A DNA stretch of 64,000 nucleotides from UBA11591 sp040220895 (GTDB lineage: Bacteria > Bacteroidota > Bacteroidia > Flavobacteriales_E > Vicingaceae): assembly GCA_040220895.1 (NCBI GenBank), contig JAVJVY010000012.1:14176-78175 (forward strand). The letters run 5' to 3'. Position 1 is the stretch's first letter. The number at the start of each line of letters is the position of its first letter. The notes beneath the pieces were generated by a model. It worked only from the letters and a program-made list of their open reading frames with translations. It was not told the origin of the DNA and made no database searches. Shown here piece by piece: positions 53,974 through 61,405 of the stretch. The translations under genes were made by a program, and so were the position numbers.

Positions 53974-53999
53974 CCGCCCGAATGGAGGATGTAATTTTA
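53970..53999 (+). promoter_or_regulatory. Candidate histidine-kinase promoter
   Basis: TTG at 53970-53972 and TAATTTTA at 53992-53999 have 19-nt spacing; the -7 differs from TAnnTTTG in its last base. The start point would fall at or next to the ATG at 54004, so the message may be leaderless. The array overlaps the -33. Confidence 0.4.
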
Positions 54000-54003
54000 G
54001 CAC

Positions 54004-55635
54004 ATGAGTCTGAGGTTAAAGGCAATTATACTTTTAATGAGTGCGGCACTGCTGGGTCTTGTTTTCATCCAATTCTACTGGATAGATAGTGCTATTTCTT
54101 TGAAGGAGGACGAATTCAAACAAAAGGTGCACCTGGCCCTTCAACAGGTGGTGAAAGATCTGGAAAGAAAAGAAACCGTTGAACGTTTTGAACAACATCA
54201 GGCCACAAGAAGACTCATGCATCAAAAAATGCTGAAGCACAAACAGCAGTTGATGCAGCACAAAAAAGAAGAACGAGCACTCAGAAGATCTCAGCGGATC
54301 AATGACATTCATTCACCCGCAGCGGAAAATCAGAAAAGGATGATCATCCGCGAGCGCAGATCTGCTGATTCAAGTACGCGCATCATTTCACGCGAATTTT
54401 CGGGGCAAAATTACTCCGGTTCATCCGTTCAGATCGATATCAATATGGCTGCTTCTCCAGGACAGAATGTTATGGATCAATCAGATAGCATGTTGGACAG
54501 CAAATTGAATCAACGCGCCGAAATACTCGATGATATCTTTTCGGATATGATTCAAAGCGATCGGTTTTTAAGCATTGACGAGCGCATTAATCGAGAAACC
54601 CTCGATTCCATGCTCAAACAGCGTCTGGGGGAAATGATGATAAACACACAGGTGCTCTTTGGAGTTTTTGATTATTTCGGTAGGATGGTGAATGGTTTGG
54701 GAACTCCTTCAGAAATGGAAATCCTCAGGGCTTCTGTCTATAAGGCCAGGCTGTTTCCAAATGATTTTTTTGGTGATCCATTTTTCATTAGTCTGACTTT
54801 CCCTAACCAAAAAGGCTACCTTCTAAGCACTATGTGGTTCACCTTGAGCATTTCCACCTTATTTATACTCTTGATCATTGCCGCTTTTTCTTACACCATC
54901 TATGTTATACAGAATCAAAAGCAGCTCTCGCTGATTAAAAATGACTTCATCAATAACATGACACACGAATTAAAAACCCCAATTTCTACCATTTCATTGG
55001 CTTGTGAAGCCCTGTCTGATGAGCGTATGACGGCCGATGAGCAGAAAAAAAACAAATTCCTGACCATGATCTCACAGGAAAACAAGCGTCTTGGTACCTT
55101 GGTCGAAAATGTGCTCAAAAGTTCGATCTGGGACAAAGAGGACTTCAAATTGCACGCCGAAGATTGTGACTTGCACCAGATCTTAAACGACTCTGTAGAT
55201 TCTGCGAGTATTCAGGTTGAGAAAAAAACAGGAAGCATCACAACGCGTTTGGAGGCAGCGAATTTTACGATACACGGCGATCATGTGCATCTGAGTAATG
55301 TTTTCAATAATTTGATAGACAATGCCATCAAATATGGTGGAAACAACCCCAACATTGAAATTAACACCCGAAATCACGGATCACATTTGTTGATTTCGGT
55401 AAAAGACAATGGTGTCGGCATCTCAAAAGATCACCAGAAAAAGATATTTGATAAATTTTACCGGGTTCCAAAGGGAAATATCCACAATGTTAAAGGCTTT
55501 GGACTGGGCCTCAACTACGTTCTTAACGTTGTGAAAGGTCACAAAGGAACCATCGAAGTAAAAAGTACCGAGGGACAGGGGTCGACCTTCACAGTTAGCT
55601 TACCAATCAATACTGGGCCATATGAAAGAAGATAA
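54004..55635 (+). CDS. Membrane sensor histidine kinase
   Basis: The 543-residue protein has a first helix at about 7-26, a periplasmic part of about 250 residues with a basic Gln/His/Lys-rich region (residues 40-100) and little similarity to known sensor folds, and a second helix at 278-301. No HAMP is apparent. HisKA follows with phosphate-accepting His321 (MTHELKTPISTI), then HATPase with N box (NNLIDNAIKYG), G1 (DNGVGIS) and G2 (GFGLGL). It overlaps the response-regulator gene by 14 nt. Confidence 0.93.
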   Translation: MSLRLKAIILLMSAALLGLVFIQFYWIDSAISLKEDEFKQKVHLALQQVVKDLERKETVERFEQHQATRRLMHQKMLKHKQQLMQHKKEERALRRSQRINDIHSPAAENQKRMIIRERRSADSSTRIISREFSGQNYSGSSVQIDINMAASPGQNVMDQSDSMLDSKLNQRAEILDDIFSDMIQSDRFLSIDERINRETLDSMLKQRLGEMMINTQVLFGVFDYFGRMVNGLGTPSEMEILRASVYKARLFPNDFFGDPFFISLTFPNQKGYLLSTMWFTLSISTLFILLIIAAFSYTIYVIQNQKQLSLIKNDFINNMTHELKTPISTISLACEALSDERMTADEQKKNKFLTMISQENKRLGTLVENVLKSSIWDKEDFKLHAEDCDLHQILNDSVDSASIQVEKKTGSITTRLEAANFTIHGDHVHLSNVFNNLIDNAIKYGGNNPNIEINTRNHGSHLLISVKDNGVGISKDHQKKIFDKFYRVPKGNIHNVKGFGLGLNYVLNVVKGHKGTIEVKSTEGQGSTFTVSLPINTGPYERR

Positions 55636-56326
55636 ATCCATTAAGATTTTACTTGCAGAAGACGACAAGAACCTGGGGAGCTTACTCTGTGAATTTCTTA
55701 ACTCCAGGGATTACGAAACAGACCTCGCAACCGATGGCGAAGAAGGGTTTAAGAAGTTTAAAGAAGGTGCATACGAGTTATGTTTGCTTGATGTTATGAT
55801 GCCATTGAAGGACGGTTTCACGCTGGCCAGGGAAATTAGGCAGGTGAATCCCCAAATTCCGATCATCTTTCTCACTGCAAAATCAATGAAAGAAGACACC
55901 ATTGAAGGGTTCAAGTCGGGCGCAGATGACTACATTACTAAACCTTTCAGCATGGAGGAATTGCTTTTTAGAATCAAGGCCCTACTAAGAAGGTCTTATC
56001 AGTTGGAAGGAGATAGTGAGATCTCTTCCTTCAACATCGGAACATACACTTTTGACGCAAATTCTCAGCAACTCGAAAAAGATGGCGAGATCACCAAATT
56101 GACTTCAAAAGAAAATCAGTTGCTCAAAACCCTTTGCCTGAATAGAAATCAAGTACTCGAGCGCGAGACGGCCCTTAAACTGATTTGGGGAGACGACACC
56201 TATTTCAACGCGCGAAGCATGGATGTGTATATTTCAAAGTTGAGAAAGTACTTTAAATCCGACGACAGTGTGGAAATAATTAACATACACGGTAAAGGAT
56301 TCAAACTGCTGGAGCGCACCGTCTGA
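55622..56326 (+). CDS. OmpR/PhoB-family response regulator
   Basis: The 234-residue protein has a receiver domain (acidic pair in LLAEDDKN, phospho-acceptor Asp57 in LLDVMMP, Lys in ITKPFS) and a C-terminal winged-helix DNA-binding domain from about residue 135 (LTSKENQLLKTLCLNRNQVLERE ... SMDVYISKLRKYF ... IHGKGFKL). It is the partner of the kinase whose gene it overlaps by 14 nt. The phased GTTAA array upstream of the kinase is the natural binding candidate. Confidence 0.95.
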   Translation: MKEDKSIKILLAEDDKNLGSLLCEFLNSRDYETDLATDGEEGFKKFKEGAYELCLLDVMMPLKDGFTLAREIRQVNPQIPIIFLTAKSMKEDTIEGFKSGADDYITKPFSMEELLFRIKALLRRSYQLEGDSEISSFNIGTYTFDANSQQLEKDGEITKLTSKENQLLKTLCLNRNQVLERETALKLIWGDDTYFNARSMDVYISKLRKYFKSDDSVEIINIHGKGFKLLERTV

Positions 56327-56373
56327 TTGCCTTTCAAATTGTTATATTTACGGCTCAAACCAACCTTGGAAAA

Positions 56374-56892
56374 ATGTTATCCAATAAGATAGAAAAAGAG
56401 CTCAATAATCAAATTCTTCTTGAAGCTGAATCCTCCCAATCATACCTTGCCATGGCGAGCTGGGCAGAAAACAAAGGATTTGTCGGAACCACCAACTTCT
56501 TGTACAAACACAGCGACGAAGAAAGGATTCACATGTTGAAACTCGTCAGGTATGTCAATGACCGCGACGGGAAAGCAATTATACCGGCACTTAAAAAACC
56601 GAGTGACAGCTTTGATTCGGTGACCAAAATGTTCAGGACCATTCTGGAACATGAGCGCAACGTAACCCAAATGATAAATAAATTGGTGGCGCTTTGTCTT
56701 GAAGAAAAAGATTACACCACGCATAATTTTCTTCAGTGGTACGTTTCTGAGCAGTTAGAAGAAGAATCCTTGGTCAAAATGATTCTTGATAAACTGAAAC
56801 TCATAGGAGACGATAAAGGGGGTCTTTACCTATTTGACAATGACATAGAGCGGATATCAGCGCCTAAACCCCTTGCCGGTGGAGGCCAATAA
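56374..56892 (+). CDS. ftnA: Ferritin
   Basis: The 172-residue four-helix-bundle iron-storage protein carries the ferroxidase residues in their classic positions: Glu17, Glu50, His53, Glu94, Gln127, Glu130. The C-terminal extension after about residue 160 is short and ends in glycines. It is a non-heme ferritin, not a bacterioferritin. It follows the response regulator by 47 nt. Confidence 0.94.
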   Translation: MLSNKIEKELNNQILLEAESSQSYLAMASWAENKGFVGTTNFLYKHSDEERIHMLKLVRYVNDRDGKAIIPALKKPSDSFDSVTKMFRTILEHERNVTQMINKLVALCLEEKDYTTHNFLQWYVSEQLEEESLVKMILDKLKLIGDDKGGLYLFDNDIERISAPKPLAGGGQ

Positions 56893-56943
56893 TCAGTATT
56901 CTAAACCGTTAGATTGAAAATAACGTATACCTGACCGCATAAC

Positions 56944-57360
56944 GTGGGGCGACTGTATATCATTTTACTACTATTTTTTATTTCGTTAACGGCGATTCAG
57001 CCCGTCCATGCTCAGTTTTGGAAAAAGAAGACCCATCACACCAGGGCTACATCCGGAAAAGTTACGAAACCGGATAATACACCATACCGGGATGCTTTTT
57101 CGCGAAAATCATCCAAAGGTCCAAACATTAAAACCACCCGAAAGCCTTTCTTCAAATCCAAGAAGAAAATGCACGAATTCAATACCACTCGTAAGACAAA
57201 GAAGCCTGGTCAGAAAAAATTCTTCAAACCAAAATACAATAGTGTCAAGTTGAACAAAAAGTCAAAAGATAATTTCTCCCGCAACGCCAACCGCGTCAAA
57301 AAAGATTCTAAAAAAGGAGGCGGTAAGGGCAATGGTGTTTTCAGGGGCCGCAAGCGCTAG
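56944..57360 (+). CDS. Very basic secreted protein, function unknown
   Basis: The 138-residue product starts (GTG) with a signal peptide (LYIILLLFFISLTAIQPVHAQ) and is then almost wholly Lys/Arg/Thr/Ser-rich, ending in a Gly/Lys segment. No fold is recognisable; it is predicted disordered. It could bind nucleic acid, phosphate-rich surface polymers or another acidic partner; nothing shows which. It follows ferritin by 51 nt. Confidence 0.65.
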   Translation: MGRLYIILLLFFISLTAIQPVHAQFWKKKTHHTRATSGKVTKPDNTPYRDAFSRKSSKGPNIKTTRKPFFKSKKKMHEFNTTRKTKKPGQKKFFKPKYNSVKLNKKSKDNFSRNANRVKKDSKKGGGKGNGVFRGRKR

Positions 57361-57425
57361 ACCACAATTCATAAATGGTCATTTTCAGACTTAAGTGGTA
57401 AGGATCAATTAGTTGAGATGATTTA

Positions 57426-57439
57426 CCTTTAATTAAAGG
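57426..57439. repeat. 14-bp palindrome CCTTTAATTAAAGG
   Basis: A perfect palindrome in the 231-nt gap before the large TonB-dependent receptor gene, with partly matching flanks (TGATTT / AAATCA). It may be an operator or a hairpin ending the previous transcript. The rest of the gap is AT-rich, with an inverted repeat ATATGA-N9-TCATAT at 57525-57545. Confidence 0.45.
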
Positions 57440-57591
57440 CAAAATCAACCACTCATGTACCTTGCAGAATACCAGTTAAATATCAATACAATTGTCAGTC
57501 AGAAGGCGGTTCAGGCATTTTATAATATGATATATAATTTCATATATTTACCCCCCTGTATTACCAGGTGTCTTAACATAAACAATCTAAG

Positions 57592-60500
57592 ATGAGGAAG
57601 TATTTTACGCTCTTGGTCTGCCTGATAGGCATGTCCATAACGGCTTTTTCACAAGTGGGGCAAGGTTCCCTTCAAGGAAAAATCATTGACGGGGAAACGG
57701 GCGAAGCCCTTCCTTTTGCCAACGTCGCAGTTGAACAAAACGGGAACCCCGCTGGGGGAAGTACGACGGATTTTGACGGGAAATTCTCCATTAAGCCGCT
57801 ATCACCTGGTAAGTATACGCTTAAGGCTTCCTACGTCGGATTCCAAACCGTTCAAATCAATAATGTGACCATCAACAGTAACCAGGTCACCTTCCAGAAC
57901 ATCAATCTTAAATCCGAAGGAGGCGTTGCCCTCGAAGAAGTTGTGGTCGCGGAATTTGCCGACCCATTGATCAAAAAAGATGACAATACTCAGGGTGGTA
58001 AGATCAGCCGGGAGCAATTTGACCGCCTGCCAACAAGAAGTGTGGGCGAAGCACAGGCCATCGTTCCGGGAACGGTCAGCGACCCGAGCGGAGGAACGAG
58101 TATCAGGGGCAGCCGTGGTTCAGGAAACCAGACTTTTATCGATGGTATCAAGGTCAGGGGTGGTACAAACCTTCCAAGAGCGGCTGTAGAAGAAATTCAG
58201 GTATTGACAGGGGGTATTCCTGCAGAAGTTGGTGACATCACCGGTGGTGCGACCTTCGTGACAACACGGGGTGCTTCTACCTCTTCATTCACTACCGTTG
58301 AAGTGCTTTCCAGTGGTTTTGGTTATAAAAGCGGACTAACCCAAAAAACATGGGGTCTTGATAATCAGGGCTATAATTTGTTGGGCTTCACCTATGGTGG
58401 ACCTATTCTTCGCAAGAAGGATGAAAATGGCGTCAAAAAAGAGGCCATCATGAGCTTTATTTTTACCTCTGAATTTATTGACATTGTCGATACCAGGCCT
58501 TCCATCATAGGAACCTATAAGATGAAGGATGCCAAACTGAATGAATTAATTGCCACGCCATACATGACTCCCGGACAACTCGGTGGTAATTCAGCATTGT
58601 CCGGAACGGTGCTAAGGTCTGAATACACGGTAAATGACAATGACATGGAATTGGTTAAAACCAGGCAGAATGCAAGAAGCCGCGACATTAACCTGCAATC
58701 GAATGTGACGGTCAATACCTCCAAAAATACAACTCTTCGTTTTGGAGGAACCTTTTTTAACAGTAGATCGGATGTGTATACGGCAGACAATGCCATGTAT
58801 AATTTTTATAATAACCCGGCCAGAAACGACCGCAGCTGGAGGGCCTATGGTCGCTTTACCCAACGTTTTGCCAATCCGGTTGACGAGGAAGGAAATGTAA
58901 CCGAATCTGCTGTCAAAAACGCCTATGTTTCGCTGCAAGTTGACTACGAACAATTTATTGTCAACGGAGAAGATCCTGATCACGGAGATGATTTCTTCCG
59001 ATACGGTTATGTAGGGAAATTTCAATCGGTGCTCGAAAAGTCCTACAATTTGGAGTTTTATGAACCATTAGGAGCACTTGCTTATGTGCAGGATGGATTC
59101 AACCAAACCAATTGGAACTATACTTACAGCGATATCAATCCTGATCTCGCCAATTATACAAAGCAGTACTACGGTCTGTATACTTTACAGGATGGTAGCC
59201 CTGACGTAGAAGACAATTACGACAACATCAATAATGTAAGAACATTCACTCTGATAAACGGAAGCCAACCGCGGAATGTCTATCAAATGTGGAGAGGTCA
59301 CGGTTTTAGCACAGGTGCTAATGGTCAGTATTTTCAATTCAACAACAACCAGTTCCGATTGTCTGCAAGTGGCGCGGCTGATTTAAAATCTCATGAGATC
59401 AAGGTGGGATTTGAATTTGAGCAGCGAATAGACAGAGGGTACGTGCTTTCTGCGCCGAACGGCCTTTGGGACATCGGACGCCAGGAAGTTAACTTCCATA
59501 TACAGGAACTGGACAGCATTCCCCAGATCACTTATATAGGAGGTGTTCCATACGTAGATTTTGAAAGGAGGGTTGGAGCTACGGATCAGTACGGACTTTC
59601 TGAAGGACAATTTTTGTTCGATTATAAACTAAGGCAGGCCCTTGGGCTGAATCCCAATGGAAACGATTTCGTGGACTTTGATTCTTACGACCCGAGTTCA
59701 CTAAAAATCGAATATTTCTCGGCAGACGAATTGATCACCAACAACAGCGGCATCGGCTTAAGCTATTTTGGCTACGATCATACAGGAAGCAAGCAATCGG
59801 GAACTCCTACGCTGGATGACTTCTTTAACGAGACGGATGAATTCGGTAAAAAGACCCGACGCATTGATGCATTCAGGCCAATTTATGCGGCAGGTTATAT
59901 TCAGGATAAGTTCACGTTTGACGATTTGATTTTCCGCGTCGGCCTGCGTGTAGATTACTTCGATGCAAACCAGCCTGTATTGAAAGATGCCTACAGTCTT
60001 TTCCCAACAGTGAGTGCAGCCGAAATCAGATCTGCTCAATTGAGCACCCCATCCAACGTTGGATCTGACTGGGTAGTCTATGTGAATGCCAACAACACTG
60101 AATTGGTGGATGTATTAGAAGAAGAAGCGACCATCATCGGTTATCGTAACCCCGAGGACAATACATGGTATGACGCGAATGGTACCTTGGTGGGAAGAGC
60201 AAGTGACCTTACCGGTGGAAGTGGAAATCCTTTTCCTCTGCTCCAGGACGGAGACAATGTATCCACAGAAGCCGATCTGGGTGCAAGTTCTTTTGAGGAT
60301 TACAAACCACAGATCACGCCAATGCCTAGAATTTCGTTCTCTTTCCCTGTTTCAGATGAGGCCTCATTCTTTGCGAATTACGACGTGCTGATTTCAAGAC
60401 CAACTTCATTCCTACAGTTCCGACCAACCGATTACTTATTCCTTGGTAGTAGTACAGGTGCAATCAACAATCCAAATCTACGGCCTGAACGAACCATTAC

Positions 60501-61377
60501 CTATGAACTTGGATTCAAACAAGCCTTAAACAAGAATACTGCATTGAGTCTTTCGGCTTTTTATCGCGAAATGAGGGATCAGATCCAGGCATTCCGGTTT
60601 GACGGAGCCTACCCGGTAACATATACCTCTTTTGAAAACCTGGATTTTGGAACGGTTCAAGGTTTCACCATCGCCTACGACCTTCGACGAATCAAGAACG
60701 TTTATCTGACGGCCAACTACACCTTGCAAATTGCACAAGGTACGGGGTCCAATGCCAGTTCACAACTTAACCTTGTAAATGCAGGAAATCCTAACCTTCG
60801 AAACATCACCTATCTTAATTATGACAGAAGGCATAATTTCAATGTGAATTTTGATTTCCATTACGGAGATGGAAAAAATTACAACGGTCCAAAGATCGGC
60901 GGTAAAGATGTATTCTCAAATGCAGGTTTTAATGTCGTGGCGAGCGGGGGATCGGGTTCACCTTTTACGAAATGGAGAAACACTCAAAGCCAGGTGATAT
61001 ATGGAACACCAAGTGGCTTCCTTGAATCTAATTTTAACAGCTCAAGACTTCCATGGAATTTCAATCTAAACGCTCGATTTGACAAGCGTTTCAAAGTTGA
61101 ATTTGGCAGTAAGGCAAATGACAATCGGAAGTTTGCCTGGTTGGAAGTATACCTGCAGGTATTGAACTTGCTAAATTCTCAAAACATACTTGGCGTATGG
61201 GCCAGTACGGGAACATCTGAAGATGATGGCTACCTTTCCGAGGCTCAAAGTCAACCCGTAATTCAGTCTTCGGTTAATCCATCTTCTTACGTGGATCAAT
61301 ACCAGGCAAGAATTCATAATCCCGGATTCTTCTCGACCCAACGTCGGGCAAGACTGGGACTTGTACTTAATTTTTAA
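57592..61377 (+). CDS. Large TonB-dependent receptor with carboxypeptidase-like regulatory domain
   Basis: The 1261-residue product has a signal peptide (MRKYFTLLVCLIGMSITAFSQ), a carboxypeptidase-regulatory-like domain (26-110: LQGKIIDGETGEALPFANVAV ... LKASYVGFQTVQI), a plug (PTRSVGEAQAIVPGTV, RGSRGSGNQTFIDGIKVRG, TGGIPAEVGDITGG) and a very large barrel ending RRARLGLVLNF. The type is common in Bacteroidota; the ligand is unknown. No SusD partner follows; instead a secreted protein gene starts 28 nt after it. Confidence 0.92.
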   Translation: MRKYFTLLVCLIGMSITAFSQVGQGSLQGKIIDGETGEALPFANVAVEQNGNPAGGSTTDFDGKFSIKPLSPGKYTLKASYVGFQTVQINNVTINSNQVTFQNINLKSEGGVALEEVVVAEFADPLIKKDDNTQGGKISREQFDRLPTRSVGEAQAIVPGTVSDPSGGTSIRGSRGSGNQTFIDGIKVRGGTNLPRAAVEEIQVLTGGIPAEVGDITGGATFVTTRGASTSSFTTVEVLSSGFGYKSGLTQKTWGLDNQGYNLLGFTYGGPILRKKDENGVKKEAIMSFIFTSEFIDIVDTRPSIIGTYKMKDAKLNELIATPYMTPGQLGGNSALSGTVLRSEYTVNDNDMELVKTRQNARSRDINLQSNVTVNTSKNTTLRFGGTFFNSRSDVYTADNAMYNFYNNPARNDRSWRAYGRFTQRFANPVDEEGNVTESAVKNAYVSLQVDYEQFIVNGEDPDHGDDFFRYGYVGKFQSVLEKSYNLEFYEPLGALAYVQDGFNQTNWNYTYSDINPDLANYTKQYYGLYTLQDGSPDVEDNYDNINNVRTFTLINGSQPRNVYQMWRGHGFSTGANGQYFQFNNNQFRLSASGAADLKSHEIKVGFEFEQRIDRGYVLSAPNGLWDIGRQEVNFHIQELDSIPQITYIGGVPYVDFERRVGATDQYGLSEGQFLFDYKLRQALGLNPNGNDFVDFDSYDPSSLKIEYFSADELITNNSGIGLSYFGYDHTGSKQSGTPTLDDFFNETDEFGKKTRRIDAFRPIYAAGYIQDKFTFDDLIFRVGLRVDYFDANQPVLKDAYSLFPTVSAAEIRSAQLSTPSNVGSDWVVYVNANNTELVDVLEEEATIIGYRNPEDNTWYDANGTLVGRASDLTGGSGNPFPLLQDGDNVSTEADLGASSFEDYKPQITPMPRISFSFPVSDEASFFANYDVLISRPTSFLQFRPTDYLFLGSSTGAINNPNLRPERTITYELGFKQALNKNTALSLSAFYREMRDQIQAFRFDGAYPVTYTSFENLDFGTVQGFTIAYDLRRIKNVYLTANYTLQIAQGTGSNASSQLNLVNAGNPNLRNITYLNYDRRHNFNVNFDFHYGDGKNYNGPKIGGKDVFSNAGFNVVASGGSGSPFTKWRNTQSQVIYGTPSGFLESNFNSSRLPWNFNLNARFDKRFKVEFGSKANDNRKFAWLEVYLQVLNLLNSQNILGVWASTGTSEDDGYLSEAQSQPVIQSSVNPSSYVDQYQARIHNPGFFSTQRRARLGLVLNF

Positions 61378-61405
61378 ATAGTTGATTCTTTCACACACTA
61401 GCTCT

